A stretch of 64,000 nucleotides of DNA, from assembly GCF_003205515.1 (NCBI RefSeq), contig NZ_KZ826483.1, positions 124,001 to 188,000 of the forward strand. Reading direction: 5' to 3'. Position 1 is the stretch's first letter. Every line of letters starts with the position of its first letter. The position numbers and the translations under genes were made by a program. The DNA comes from Litorivita pollutaquae. Its GTDB lineage: Bacteria > Pseudomonadota > Alphaproteobacteria > Rhodobacterales > Rhodobacteraceae. This document shows positions 1 through 9,354 of this stretch, piece by piece. Below the pieces are notes generated by a model. The model did no database searches, was not told where the DNA came from, and was given only the letters and a program-made list of their open reading frames with translations.

Positions 1-1776
1 GCGTTTTTGCGCCATATCGGACATCAGCAAGTGATAGCGGACCAACCATTCGACCGTCTCGCTGTCTTGTTTGCCAAGACCAAGCCGCGGCGCAACCTTG
101 CGGGCGATTTTCGCGCCCAGAACCGAATGATCTTGTTCGCGCCCCTTGCCGATGTCGTGCAGCAGCATCGCCACATAAAGCACCCTGCGGTTCACGCCCT
201 GTTTCAGGATCGAAGAGGCGACAGGCAGTTCTTCGATCAGCTCGCCGCGCTCGATCTGTGCCAGATTGCGGATCACTTGAATGGTGTGCTCGTCCACGGT
301 GTAGCTGTGATACATGTTAAATTGCATCATGGCGACGATGGGTTCGAATTCGGGTATGAATGCCGCGAGCACGCCCAATTCGTTCATCCGGCGCAAGGAG
401 CGCTCAGGATTGCCGTGTTTGATCATCAGATCGAGGAAAATCCGTTGCGCTTCTTTGTCGTTGCGCATGGCATCGTCGATTAACCCAAGGTTCGCGGTGA
501 TCAGACGCATCGCGTCGGGGTGGATCAACATGCCGGTGCGCAGCGCCTCTTCGAAGAGGCGCAGGATGTTGAGTTTATCGGCCAAAAACACATCTGCATC
601 GGCAATGGCAAGCCGGTTATGGATCACCTGATATAGTGCTTTGACCTTGGGGCCACGGCGGAAAATCCGTTCCAGAAGCGGGCCGGATTTGACATGCGCC
701 GCTTCGAGTTTGGTCAGGAAAATGCGGGTCAAATCGCCCACGGCGGTGGCGTGGCGGAAATAATCCTGCATGAAATGTTCCACGGCGCGGCGACCGGTTT
801 TATCGGTATAACCAAGGCGTGCGGCGACTTCGACCTGCGCATCAAAGGTCAATTGGTCGGCGGGGCGATCCGCGATCAAATGCAGATGGCAGCGCACCGC
901 CCAAAGAAATTCCTGCGCGGCGGCAAACTTGGCATATTCGTCTTTACGAAACATGCCCAGATCGATCAATTCTTGTGTGGTTTGAACCTTGTAGAGGTAT
1001 TTTGCGATCCAGTAGAGAGATTGCAAATCGCGCAGCCCGCCTTTGCCTTCCTTGACGTTCGGTTCCACCACATAGCGTTGCCCGCCCTGTTTTTCGTGGC
1101 GGCTGTCGCGTTCTTCTAATTTCGCCTCAATGAACTCGCGTTCGGTGCCGTTGAACAGATCACTCCAGAGCCGTTTGTCCAAGGCCTCGGACAAGGCACG
1201 GTCGCCGCCGAGAAACCGGTGTTCGAGCAATGCCGTGCGGATGGTGAAATCCTCGCCGCCCAGTTTGATACAGTCGCGGATCGTGCGACTGGCATGGCCG
1301 ACCTTAAGGCGCAGATCCCACAGGATATAAAGCATCGACTCGATCACCTGCTCGGCCCATGGGGTGATCTTGGACGGTGTCAAAAACAACAAATCGACAT
1401 CGGAATGCGGGGCCATTTCGCCGCGTCCGTACCCGCCGACCGCAAGCACAGCGAGGCGGTCGTCGCTTCCGTCGGGTGTCGGATGGAGGCGTGTGATCAC
1501 CACATCCTGCGCGGTGAGCACCAGACAATCAGTCAGATAGGCATAGGCGCGGGTCACCGGATTGGCATCAAAGGGGCGCTTGGAAAAGGCCAACTCGATC
1601 GCCGCATTGCCGCGCTCGCGGGCGGCGACCAGAACGTCTACTGCAATTTTGCGCACCGACTCGGGATTTGCATCGGCGGCAAAGGCGGTCTTTAGCTCTG
1701 CCTGCACGGCCGGCCCGTCGAATATCTCGTCTGCGGGGCAGATCAGTGTGTTCGTCGGGGTCGGGATATTTGTCAT
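1..1776 (-). CDS. glnD: [Protein-PII] uridylyltransferase / uridylyl-removing enzyme, C-terminus off window
   Basis: GlnD senses glutamine and uridylylates or de-uridylylates PII proteins to control nitrogen assimilation in the cytoplasm. Translation from the ATG at 1776 gives 592 residues in frame to the window edge. The nucleotidyltransferase signature GGYGRGE lies at about residues 114-120, followed by the DxD pair (D126, D128). An HD-domain motif HDIGKG follows at residues 540-545; this is the uridylyl-removing site. The family is usually about 900-940 residues, so roughly the last third, including the two ACT domains, lies outside the window. The truncation is the window edge, not a lesion. 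No other gene overlaps the start. Identification is secure from the motifs and their order. Confidence 0.93.
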   Translation of the reverse strand, partial: MTNIPTPTNTLICPADEIFDGPAVQAELKTAFAADANPESVRKIAVDVLVAARERGNAAIELAFSKRPFDANPVTRAYAYLTDCLVLTAQDVVITRLHPTPDGSDDRLAVLAVGGYGRGEMAPHSDVDLLFLTPSKITPWAEQVIESMLYILWDLRLKVGHASRTIRDCIKLGGEDFTIRTALLEHRFLGGDRALSEALDKRLWSDLFNGTEREFIEAKLEERDSRHEKQGGQRYVVEPNVKEGKGGLRDLQSLYWIAKYLYKVQTTQELIDLGMFRKDEYAKFAAAQEFLWAVRCHLHLIADRPADQLTFDAQVEVAARLGYTDKTGRRAVEHFMQDYFRHATAVGDLTRIFLTKLEAAHVKSGPLLERIFRRGPKVKALYQVIHNRLAIADADVFLADKLNILRLFEEALRTGMLIHPDAMRLITANLGLIDDAMRNDKEAQRIFLDLMIKHGNPERSLRRMNELGVLAAFIPEFEPIVAMMQFNMYHSYTVDEHTIQVIRNLAQIERGELIEELPVASSILKQGVNRRVLYVAMLLHDIGKGREQDHSVLGAKIARKVAPRLGLGKQDSETVEWLVRYHLLMSDMAQKR

Positions 1777-2103
1777 CGGTCACATTCTTTTTGTTTTGCG
1801 CGCCGACTGGGGCATCATAGGACGGCGGCGCGGTGCCTGTGCTGTTGCGCAATCGGTCTTTGTGATGTGTTACCATGCGCGTGCAGGAGGGAAAAGCGCG
1901 GCTTTGCCAAAGAGGATGTCGCGGCGGCGTTGTTGCGCCGCATGTGCACAAACGGCGGGCACAGACGAGGAGGCCAGTTCACCGTGGGCGGCGGTGTCTG
2001 GTCACCATAGAGAGCCGCGATAGAGGGCGGTGCGCCGAAATGAAAACGCGCGCCCCAAGATATCGGGACGCGCGTCAATCGGTTCGAGATGGCGATGGTC
2101 TCC
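1777..2103. other. Intergenic region between glnD and the LpoA-like gene
   Basis: This 327-base gap lies upstream of glnD and downstream of the lipoprotein gene on the same strand. Short open frames occur on both strands, but none has a ribosome binding site or recognisable protein character, and they overlap each other. Apart from the hairpin near 2047-2074 nothing definite is visible. A glnD promoter presumably lies here, but no clear -35/-10 pair was identified. Confidence 0.5.
2047..2074 (-). terminator. Hairpin with short T-tract after the LpoA-like gene
   Basis: An inverted repeat CGCGCG(C/T)CCC surrounds a loop near 2057-2064. Read on the minus strand the stem is followed by TTTTC. 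It lies about 30 bases past the TAA of the lipoprotein gene, which suits an intrinsic terminator. The stem has one mismatch and the T-run is short. Confidence 0.5.
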
Positions 2104-3312
2104 TTAGAAACCGCCGCCTGAAAAGCCGCGCGGGGCCGGGTCAAGGATCACCACTTTTTTGTCGCGGATCGTTGCCACGGCCAAACCGCGTTCGTTGGTG
2201 CCATTGGGACGCAGGCGGAACACGCCGCTGACTCCCTGGAAGCCCGCGCTTTGGGTCAATGCGGCGCCGGTTAAGGCGTTGCTTTGACCGGCTTCCACCA
2301 AGGCGCCAATGGCGGCAATGCCATCATAGGCCAGCCCGCCGATCGGATGCGGTGCAGACCCGAAGGCCGCAGTGTAGCGCGATTGGAATTGCCGCGCGAG
2401 CGCCGGATCGGGCAGGGCAAACCATCCGCCCTGTACGCCGGGAAGATCGGTGGTTTGTGCTGGCACGTCCCAACGGGTCAATCCGATGTATTGAAGCGCA
2501 GTGGGCGAGAGCCCCGCTTCGGGCAACATCTGTGACAACAACGGCAGGTCGGCGTTTGAGTTGGCGGTCATGAAAATTGCATCTGCCGCGCCATTGGTGG
2601 CGGCGGCTTTGATTTGCGGAATCGCCGCAATCAGACCTTGTTGCGAAAACTCATAATCCACCGAACCGGCGATGGAGCCGCCTGCACGGCTGACCGCTGA
2701 CGAAATCGCCCGCGCGCCCAATTGCCCGCCGATGTTGTCGGCATGGGTGATAAGGATGCGGCGTTTGCCTTGGCGCACCGCATAATTCGCCAAGCGATCC
2801 GCCGTGTTGCTAAAGGTCGGGCCGAGAACAAAGACGTTGCCGCCCGCGATGGTCACATTGTTCGAAAACGACAGGACGTTCACGCCTGCGGGGGCTACGG
2901 CAACCCCTGCGGCATTGGCGGCTTCGGCAAACACCGGGCCGAGAATGATTTTTGCGCCATCTGCCACGGCTTGTTTCGCGGCGCTTTGGGCTTGGCCCGC
3001 ATTTCCAGCCGTGCCATAGACCCGCAGATCAATTTTTACGCCGTTCAGATCGCTGATCGCCAAACGGGCGGCATTCTCAAGGCTTTGCGCCAAAAGATCG
3101 TCACTGGTGTTGCCGGATCCGCGCGGCACCAATAGCGCAACAGGCACCGGCGCATCACTGGAAATTGTCGGCCCGCCGGATTGCATCGGAGTCAGCGCGA
3201 GCGGCTCGCAGGCCGCAAGGCCAAATGCGGCCACGGCGGAGGCGAGCCACGGAACGACGGGGCGCATCACGCGGCGCAGGCCCTTGCGGGCAGGGGTCAA
3301 AACGGCAAACAT
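2104..3312 (-). CDS. Penicillin-binding protein activator, LpoA-like lipoprotein
   Basis: The protein is 402 residues. It starts with a lipoprotein signal whose lipobox LAAC places the lipidated cysteine at residue 35. The rest reads as a periplasmic type I ligand-binding fold (VALLVPRGSGN near the start, then repeated Rossmann-like segments), the domain shared by LppC/LpoA proteins that activate peptidoglycan synthases from the outer membrane. An upstream in-frame extension is open to 3471, but it would overlap rsmI. The ATG at 3312 has GGGAG upstream and begins directly before the signal peptide. Divergent pairing with rsmI and yraN is the classic neighbourhood of this family. The alphaproteobacterial protein lacks the N-terminal TPR domain of E. 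coli LpoA, so its enzyme partner is inferred. Confidence 0.85.
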   Translation of the reverse strand: MFAVLTPARKGLRRVMRPVVPWLASAVAAFGLAACEPLALTPMQSGGPTISSDAPVPVALLVPRGSGNTSDDLLAQSLENAARLAISDLNGVKIDLRVYGTAGNAGQAQSAAKQAVADGAKIILGPVFAEAANAAGVAVAPAGVNVLSFSNNVTIAGGNVFVLGPTFSNTADRLANYAVRQGKRRILITHADNIGGQLGARAISSAVSRAGGSIAGSVDYEFSQQGLIAAIPQIKAAATNGAADAIFMTANSNADLPLLSQMLPEAGLSPTALQYIGLTRWDVPAQTTDLPGVQGGWFALPDPALARQFQSRYTAAFGSAPHPIGGLAYDGIAAIGALVEAGQSNALTGAALTQSAGFQGVSGVFRLRPNGTNERGLAVATIRDKKVVILDPAPRGFSGGGF

Positions 3313-3401
3313 AGGTAATCTCACTCCCTCGAGATCGGCGGCTCTCCATGAGCCATTATTTCGAGATGATATAATAGAGACACAGAGGGGCGGGTCCAGA
3401 G

Positions 3402-4286
3402 ATGAATCAAAATAGCGCAGTTTACGGTGCGAAAAACGGGCCGCTCGCAGGGGGGCTATACCTTGTGGCAACCCCGATCGGGACGGCCCGCGATATTACC
3501 TTGCGGGCGCTCGATATCCTTGCCAGCGCGGATGTTCTGGCGGCAGAAGATACACGCAGTATGCGCAAGCTCATGGATATCCATGGGATTGCCGTCGGAG
3601 ATCGCCCGATGGTGTCCTATCATGACCACAACGGCGGCAAGATCCGCCCGCGATTGCTGCAGTATCTGGCGGAAGGTAAGTCGGTGGCCTATGGCTCCGA
3701 GGCGGGCACGCCCTTGGTCGCGGACCCCGGATTTGATCTTGCCCGTGCGGCGCGTGAGGCGGGTCATCTGGTGACCTCTGCGCCGGGCCCCTCGGCGGTG
3801 ATCACCGCGCTGACGGTCGCGGGATTGCCCACCGACCGGTTTATGTTTGCCGGTTTTTTACCCAATGCCAAAGGGCAGCGAAAATCCGCCCTCGCAGCGC
3901 TCAAAGACGTGCCCGCGACATTGGCATTCTACGAATCGCCCAAGCGGATCGCGGCGATGTTGCGCGATGCTGCCGAGGTCATGGGTGCGGATCGCCAAGC
4001 GGCCGTGTGCCGCGAGTTGACCAAAAAATTCGAAGAGGTGCTGCGGGGTACGCTGCTCGAATTGGCACAGATCTGCGCCGACAGATCACTCAAAGGCGAG
4101 ATCGTGGTGTTGATTGATCGTGGCCATTTACCTTCTGTTAACCAGCTTCAAATAGAACAAGAGGTGAACAAAGCGCTCGCGGATATGTCGGTGCGCGATG
4201 CCGCCGATATGGTCTCGACCCGCTTTGACCTGCCAAGGCGGCAAGTTTATCAAATCGCGCTGGAGTTGGACAAAAACAAAACGTGA
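3402..4286 (+). CDS. rsmI: 16S rRNA (cytidine(1402)-2'-O)-methyltransferase RsmI
   Basis: RsmI uses S-adenosylmethionine to 2'-O-methylate C1402 in the decoding centre of 16S rRNA. The 294-residue product has the tetrapyrrole-methylase fold. The N-terminal motif LYLVATPIGTARDIT spans residues 19-33, followed by AAEDTRSMRKLM and the substrate loop GSEAGTPLVADPG. The length is normal for the family. The gene starts 89 bases from the divergent lipoprotein gene and is followed 9 bases later by yraN, suggesting a short operon. Nothing unusual is seen. Confidence 0.95.
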   Translation: MNQNSAVYGAKNGPLAGGLYLVATPIGTARDITLRALDILASADVLAAEDTRSMRKLMDIHGIAVGDRPMVSYHDHNGGKIRPRLLQYLAEGKSVAYGSEAGTPLVADPGFDLARAAREAGHLVTSAPGPSAVITALTVAGLPTDRFMFAGFLPNAKGQRKSALAALKDVPATLAFYESPKRIAAMLRDAAEVMGADRQAAVCRELTKKFEEVLRGTLLELAQICADRSLKGEIVVLIDRGHLPSVNQLQIEQEVNKALADMSVRDAADMVSTRFDLPRRQVYQIALELDKNKT

Positions 4287-4295
4287 GGAAACTGC

Positions 4296-4727
4296 ATGCG
4301 CCGACAGGTCGAGTTTGATTTTTCTGCTGCCGTGCCGGCGTCCTGTGATCCTCTTGCGCAACAGCGCAGCGGCAAGGGAAAAATCGCCTATCTCACCGGG
4401 CAGGCGGCAGAAGCGGCGGTTGCACGCCATTACGTCAGGCGGGGATACCGTGTGCTGGAACAACGCTGGCGCTGCGGCAGCGGTGAAGTGGATTTGATTG
4501 TCGCGCTGGGCGAGGTTGTTGTTTTCGCCGAAGTCAAAGCTAGCAACACCCATGACCGCGCCGCCGCGCATTTGTCGCGGCGACAATTGCGGCGAATCTT
4601 TTGTGCGGCAAGCGAATATGCCGGTCAGTGCCCCAAAGGACAGTTGACCGAGATGCGGATCGACCTTGCCACGGTGAATGGTTTTGGTGAGATCGACACC
4701 CGCGAGGGGCTGTTCGCGGATTTCTGA
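4296..4727 (+). CDS. yraN: YraN family protein (UPF0102)
   Basis: This 143-residue protein belongs to the YraN family, which has a predicted restriction-endonuclease-like fold. The segment GEVDLIVALGEVVVFAEVKA carries the family's D...(E)VK pattern, typical of PD-(D/E)XK nucleases, at about residues 63-82. The biochemical role is not established; a part in nucleic acid processing is only inferred from the fold. It lies 9 bases downstream of rsmI, the usual arrangement. The N-terminal 30 residues are variable. Confidence 0.88.
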   Translation: MRRQVEFDFSAAVPASCDPLAQQRSGKGKIAYLTGQAAEAAVARHYVRRGYRVLEQRWRCGSGEVDLIVALGEVVVFAEVKASNTHDRAAAHLSRRQLRRIFCAASEYAGQCPKGQLTEMRIDLATVNGFGEIDTREGLFADF

Positions 4728-4785
4728 TTTGCCCTCCGGATGCAGTTGCGCCATGTAAGTGGCAACACAGCTTGAGAGGCGCGCG

Positions 4786-5721
4786 ATGAAAATAGCATTT
4801 CAAATGGACCCGATCGGCCCAATCAACATCAATGCCGATAGCACCTTTCGGATTGCCGAAGAGGCGCAGGCGCGCGGGCATGAATTATTTTATTACACGC
4901 CTGATTGCCTCGCCTACGAGGAGGGCCGGATAACCGCGCGCGGTTGGCCGTTGACGGTCCAGCGGGTCGAGGGCGACCATTTTTCCCTCGGCGCCGAGCA
5001 GGTTGTTGATCTGGCGGATTTCGATGTGGTCTGGCTGCGTCAGGATCCACCATTCGATATGTTTTATATCACCACAACCCATCTTCTGGACCGGCTGAAG
5101 GCCACGACTTTGGTGGTCAATGATCCGTTTTGGGTGCGCAACTATCCCGAAAAATTGTTGGTTCTGGATTTTCCGCAGCTGACGCCGCCGACGACAATTG
5201 CGCGCGATCTACAGACCATCCGTGCCTTTAAGGAAAAACACGGGGATATCATTCTCAAGCCTCTGTATGGCAATGGGGGCGCGGGGGTGTTCCGGCTCAC
5301 TGAAAGCGATCGCAATCTGGCCTCCCTGCATGAGTTGTTCACCGGATTTTCGCGCGAACCGCTGATTGTGCAGAAATTTTTGCCGGCGGTGTCGAAAGGC
5401 GACAAGCGGGTGATTTTGGTTGATGGAGAACCGGTTGGCGCGATCAACCGTGTGCCCGCACAAGGCGAGACCCGATCGAATATGCATGTGGGCGGGCGTC
5501 CTGAAAAGGTCGGGTTGACCGAACGTGACCTTGAGATTTGCGCGTCGATTGGACCGCTGTTGCGCGAAAAGGGGCAGATCTTTGTCGGTATCGATGTGAT
5601 CGGCGACTACCTGACCGAGATCAACGTCACCTCGCCTACCGGTATTCAGGAGCTTGAACGGTTTGATGGCACCAATATTGCCGAAAAAATCTGGGTGGCA
5701 ATCGAGGCCAGACGCGGGTGA
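4786..5721 (+). CDS. gshB: Glutathione synthetase
   Basis: GshB joins gamma-glutamylcysteine and glycine with ATP, the second step of glutathione synthesis, in the cytoplasm. The 311-residue product begins [15 protein letters not shown], followed by the ATP-grasp core with [14 protein letters not shown]. The C-terminal metal and substrate loop is [18 protein letters not shown] start 27 bases earlier is open, but GAGAGG stands seven bases before the ATG at 4786 and the family starts there. It lies 58 bases after yraN and may be cotranscribed. A small GC hairpin (CGGG/CCCG) follows the gene, but no good T-run is seen. Confidence 0.96.
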   Translation: MKIAFQMDPIGPININADSTFRIAEEAQARGHELFYYTPDCLAYEEGRITARGWPLTVQRVEGDHFSLGAEQVVDLADFDVVWLRQDPPFDMFYITTTHLLDRLKATTLVVNDPFWVRNYPEKLLVLDFPQLTPPTTIARDLQTIRAFKEKHGDIILKPLYGNGGAGVFRLTESDRNLASLHELFTGFSREPLIVQKFLPAVSKGDKRVILVDGEPVGAINRVPAQGETRSNMHVGGRPEKVGLTERDLEICASIGPLLREKGQIFVGIDVIGDYLTEINVTSPTGIQELERFDGTNIAEKIWVAIEARRG

Positions 5722-5748
5722 TCTTTTTCGGGTTTTTGCCCGCGCCGG

Positions 5749-7266
5749 TCAGAGTTCTTTCATAGAGGCCAGGCGGAAGCTGATCGCTTCGGCGATATGA
5801 GGTTTTTGAACCGTCTCGCACTCGGCCAGATCGGCAATGGTGCGCGCCACGCGCAAGATACGGTGGTATCTGCGGGCGCTCATGCCAAACCGATCGGCGG
5901 CGCGATTCAGGATATCACGTCCTTCGGCATCCGGTGCTGCGATCTGTTCTAACATTTGCCCTTCCGCATCCGCGTTGAGCCGTGCGGTGGTGTCAGCCTC
6001 AAATCGCGTTTCCTGGATCGCGCGGGCTGCGGCAACGCGGGCGGCGATCGCGGCGCTGGTGTCGCCGCTTGCAGGCAGGTCGAGATCCTGAAAGGCGACG
6101 GGCGGCACCTCGATGCGCAAATCAAACCGGTCCATCAGCGGCCCTGAAATCCGTCCCATGTAATCATCACCACAGGCCGGAACACGCGAACAGGCGCGGG
6201 CAGGGTCAGAAAAATATCCACATTTGCAGGGGTTTGCAGCAGCGGCAAGCAGAAAGCGCGCGGGATAGCGCATATGGGCATTGGCGCGGCTGACGGTGAT
6301 ATGGCCGGTTTCAAGCGGTTGGCGTAGGGTTTCGAGCGCGCTGCGGGGAAACTCGGGAAATTCGTCCATGAACAAAATGCCGTTATGGGCGAGGCTAATT
6401 TCCCCCGGCCCGGCCCTCCGTCCACCACCGACCAACGCCGCAGTGGAGGCCGTGTGATGTGGCTGCTGGAATGGGCGCGTGGTGCGAATGCCCCCGTCCG
6501 GCAAAACGCCAGCGACCGAATGGATGATCGAGGTTTCCAAGGCCTCAATCGCATTCATGGGCGGCAAAAGTGACGGAAGGCGCGCGGCGAGCATGGATTT
6601 TCCCGACCCGGGCGTGCCAACCAAGAGGACGTGGTGGCGCCCTGCTGCGGCAATTTCAAGCGCCCGCTTGGCGCGTTCTTGTCCTTTCACATCTCGTATG
6701 TCCGGCGCGGCGTGGGTGGGGGTGGTGATTGCGCGCGGCTCGGCCGGATGGAGTGCGGCACGGCCGTTAAAATGCCGGATGATTGCATTTAGCGTTTCCG
6801 GAGCAAGCACCTGCGCATCTCCGACCCATGCAGCTTCGGCGCCGCAGGTGGCAGGGCAGATCAACAGGCGGCTTTGCTCGGCGGCCAAAAGCGCGGCGGG
6901 CAACGCACCGCGCACCGCGACGATTCCGCCATCAAGAGAAAGCTCTCCCAAGGCCACGGCCCCCTCGAGGGCATCTTTCGGGATCACCTCAAGGGCGGCA
7001 AGAATGGCCAAGGCGATGGGCAGGTCAAAATGGCTCCCTTCTTTGGGCAGGTCGGCGGGCGATAGGTTGATGGTGATCCGTTTGGAGGGCAAGGCGATCC
7101 CCAATGCGGCCAATGCGGCGCGGACTCTTTCGCGGGCTTCGGACACGGCTTTGTCGGGCAATCCAACCACGGCAAGGGCGGGTATGCCGGCGCTGAGCGC
7201 GCATTGCACTTCGACGCTGCGCGCGTCTACGCCGTCAAAAGCGACCGTATAGGCACGCGAGGACAT
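5749..7266 (-). CDS. comM: YifB/ComM family Mg-chelatase-like AAA ATPase
   Basis: ComM-type proteins are hexameric helicases that promote branch migration during natural transformation and recombination. The 505-residue product has an N-terminal Lon-S5-like domain (to about residue 175). The AAA core carries Walker A GTPGSGKS at residues 217-224 and Walker B ILFMDEF ending in D301-E302, followed by a Mg-chelatase C-terminal helical domain. The ATG at 7266 has AAGGAG upstream; ten further codons are open but lack family support. The zinc-like Cys cluster (CKCGYF...CSRVPAC) typical of YifB is present. Whether the organism is transformable cannot be seen here. Confidence 0.92.
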   Translation of the reverse strand: MSSRAYTVAFDGVDARSVEVQCALSAGIPALAVVGLPDKAVSEARERVRAALAALGIALPSKRITINLSPADLPKEGSHFDLPIALAILAALEVIPKDALEGAVALGELSLDGGIVAVRGALPAALLAAEQSRLLICPATCGAEAAWVGDAQVLAPETLNAIIRHFNGRAALHPAEPRAITTPTHAAPDIRDVKGQERAKRALEIAAAGRHHVLLVGTPGSGKSMLAARLPSLLPPMNAIEALETSIIHSVAGVLPDGGIRTTRPFQQPHHTASTAALVGGGRRAGPGEISLAHNGILFMDEFPEFPRSALETLRQPLETGHITVSRANAHMRYPARFLLAAAANPCKCGYFSDPARACSRVPACGDDYMGRISGPLMDRFDLRIEVPPVAFQDLDLPASGDTSAAIAARVAAARAIQETRFEADTTARLNADAEGQMLEQIAAPDAEGRDILNRAADRFGMSARRYHRILRVARTIADLAECETVQKPHIAEAISFRLASMKEL

Positions 7267-7350
7267 GGGCACTCCTTGGTAAACCTGCGGCCGCATCGGG
7301 GCCGTTTATTATGGTTAACGCGGAAGGCATTACCGAAAGGTTAATCGTAT

Positions 7351-8034
7351 CTACAGGGGTTCTGGCCAGGGCGCGGCGCTTAACCCCTCGCCGTAGGGGA
7401 AGGGATCGTAGATGGTTTTCAACCCTGTGGCGCGCCACGTTTTAAACGCCGGATCCGCAAGGTGGCGGGCGACATAGGCCTGCGCAGTCTCCCCCACCGG
7501 CAGGCTATAACCGGCGATCCGTGCGGCGACGGGGGCATAGAATACATCGGCGAGGCTGTAGCTGCCAAAAAGCCACGGACCATCGGGGGCGTGGGTGCGG
7601 GCCATGTCCCAAAGTTCCTGGATCCGAGCGAGATCTTTGAGGACGGCGGCACCGGGTTCGAAATTTGAATAGCGATGTTCAAGCTGCATCGGGCAGGCAT
7701 TGCGCAGGGCGGTGAAACCCGCGTGCATTTCGGCGCAAAGCCAACGGGCATGGGCGCGCGCCACCGGATCGGTGGGCCAAAGCCCCGCATCGGGGTGGCG
7801 TTCGGCCAGTGTTTCGGCAATGGCGAGGCTGTCGCTGATCACTGTGCCTTCGGGGGTTTTCAACGTGGGCACAAGCCGCGCCGGCGCCAGTGGGGCCATG
7901 TCGTCGGCCATCGTGCCATCGTAAAGCCCCACCAGTTGAGCATGATAGGGCAGGCCGAATTTTTCCAACATCAGCCAGCCCCGCAGGGACCAACTAGAGA
8001 AGGTTCGATCACCGATGTAGAGGGAATAGGTCAT
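7351..8034 (-). CDS. Glutathione S-transferase family protein
   Basis: The 227-residue protein shows the two-domain GST layout. An N-terminal thioredoxin-like half begins YSLYIGDRTFSSWSLRGW, where the serines sit at the usual catalytic position, and contains the cis-proline region ARLVPTLKTP and the SDSLAIAETL glutathione contact. An all-helical C-terminal domain follows. AAAAGG precedes the ATG. The substrate is unknown; detoxification of electrophiles with glutathione is the generic role. It stands alone on the minus strand between comM and the cobalamin pair, with gaps of about 85 bases on each side. Confidence 0.88.
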   Translation of the reverse strand: MTYSLYIGDRTFSSWSLRGWLMLEKFGLPYHAQLVGLYDGTMADDMAPLAPARLVPTLKTPEGTVISDSLAIAETLAERHPDAGLWPTDPVARAHARWLCAEMHAGFTALRNACPMQLEHRYSNFEPGAAVLKDLARIQELWDMARTHAPDGPWLFGSYSLADVFYAPVAARIAGYSLPVGETAQAYVARHLADPAFKTWRATGLKTIYDPFPYGEGLSAAPWPEPL

Positions 8035-8119
8035 AGGCCGCCTTTTGATCTCGTCATGGATGTTAAAAAGGCTATGCGAGCGATTTTAATCGCGCAAATG
8101 ATTTTGCGCGGTGAAACGA

Positions 8120-8701
8120 TCACAAATTTTGATTGACCCGCGCCGGATGCCACGGGTGGTCGGCTTCGGCGGTCCAATGCAATTCCGTGACCGAAAGATT
8201 GTCTATTTTCTGTGCAAAAGCGTCGCTTGGGGCTTGATTGCGGGCGGTTTGGACCTGGCTCAGGATGGCGCCGAAATGGGCGACAACGATGATATTTTGG
8301 GCCGGATGTGCAGCGATGAGGCGTTGGGCGGCCCGGCTGACGCGAGCGTGCATCTGGTTCCAGCTTTCACCATTGGGCGCTTGGATTTCTCCGGGTTGTT
8401 CCCAAAACTTGCGGATATGGGCGGGGTCAGAGACCTCGTCAAACCGCTGCAACTCCCAATCCCCGAAGTGAATTTCGCGCAGGTCGGGATCATGCGGCAG
8501 GCGGATGCGATTGCCGCCAATGGCGTCGGCGGTGGCCACGGCGCGGTGCAGATCGGAGGAGATCACCAAGGCATCCTCGGGCAAATGTGCATCGACCCGT
8601 TTGATCAAATCAATATCCGAAAGATCGGCGGGAATATCGGACCAACCGACCATGGATTTCGCATGTGTCGGTCCGTGGCGGACCCAGAAAAACCGGCTCA
8701 T
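8120..8701 (-). CDS. Histidine phosphatase family protein, probable alpha-ribazole phosphatase
   Basis: The 193-residue protein carries the RHG catalytic motif at residues 8-10 (FFWVRHGPTHAKS) and the second catalytic histidine in VVAHFGAILS, which define the phosphoglycerate-mutase-like phosphatases. Its start codon overlaps the stop of the upstream cobU/cobP gene in an ATGA, so the two are translationally coupled. That coupling suggests a CobC-like step, removing phosphate from alpha-ribazole phosphate in cobalamin nucleotide-loop assembly. The sequence alone does not separate CobC from other family members. Confidence 0.75.
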   Translation of the reverse strand: MSRFFWVRHGPTHAKSMVGWSDIPADLSDIDLIKRVDAHLPEDALVISSDLHRAVATADAIGGNRIRLPHDPDLREIHFGDWELQRFDEVSDPAHIRKFWEQPGEIQAPNGESWNQMHARVSRAAQRLIAAHPAQNIIVVAHFGAILSQVQTARNQAPSDAFAQKIDNLSVTELHWTAEADHPWHPARVNQNL

Positions 8702-9216
8702 GGCGCGCCTTTCAAATAAAGTGGTAAGCCGGCGGCGACCAAAATGACGTGATCACTGATCGCGGCCAAATCGCGGTTGAGCCGCCCTTGGGCCGCAGCG
8801 AATTTGCGCGCTGTGGGATCGCCCGCAATACCGCCCAACCCGACCTCATTCGAGACCACCACCACGGGGGATTTTGCGGCGCCAAGCGCGGCCAGAAGGC
8901 GCGCGGTTTCTACTTCTATGTCGCGATCCGCCATCATTTGATTGGACAGCCACATGGTCGCGCAATCGAGCAAAACCGCCACACCCGCCGGAAGCGTGTC
9001 AAGCGCCGCAGGCGCCTCAAGGGGGGTTTCAATTGTGTGCCATTTTGCGCCCCTCTCTGTGCGGTGGCGCGCGATCTTAGCCTGCATTTCGGTGTCGAGG
9101 GCTTCTGCAGTGGCGATGTAACATGGTGTTAAGTTGCTGGATAATATAAGATTTTCGGAAAAGTCGGATTTTCCCGATGATACGCCCCCTAGGACCAAAG
9201 TGAGTTTTGGCAACAT
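8698..9216 (-). CDS. cobU: Bifunctional adenosylcobinamide kinase / adenosylcobinamide-phosphate guanylyltransferase
   Basis: CobU (CobP in aerobic-pathway naming) phosphorylates adenosylcobinamide and then forms GDP-cobinamide, part of cobalamin assembly and salvage. The 172-residue product has the P-loop GGVSSGKS at residues 10-17. The segment ARHRTERGAKWHTIE contains the histidine region that carries the GMP intermediate, and VVVVSNEVGLGG is typical of the family. It leads a two-gene unit with the phosphatase. No cobalamin riboswitch was recognised in the 138 bases between it and the divergent rpoH. Confidence 0.93.
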   Translation of the reverse strand: MLPKLTLVLGGVSSGKSDFSENLILSSNLTPCYIATAEALDTEMQAKIARHRTERGAKWHTIETPLEAPAALDTLPAGVAVLLDCATMWLSNQMMADRDIEVETARLLAALGAAKSPVVVVSNEVGLGGIAGDPTARKFAAAQGRLNRDLAAISDHVILVAAGLPLYLKGAP

Positions 9217-9354
9217 CTGCTGGCCACCTTTTTATGAACCAAATCGCGCCTCGCGCGTATTGGTTATGACCTCGCAAGCCAGAGCGCGCAACCAATCGCG
9301 CCGGTGGGCGCAGGCCGCGACAGGATTGGAAGCTGCAGCGAACGGGGGCCGGAT

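Noticed and set aside
1777-2103. Overlapping short frames between glnD and the lipoprotein gene
   Set aside because: No start sites, no family likeness, and they are present on both strands at once.
3313-3471. Upstream extension of the LpoA-like lipoprotein
   Set aside because: It would overlap divergent rsmI and place residues before the signal peptide.
9237-9265. AACCAA-N17-TTGGTT dyad between cobU and rpoH
   Set aside because: Six-base inverted repeats at some spacing are expected in a gap of this size, and no known regulator motif fits.
9217-9354. Cobalamin riboswitch upstream of cobU
   Set aside because: The gap is too short, and no B12-box sequence was recognised on the minus strand.
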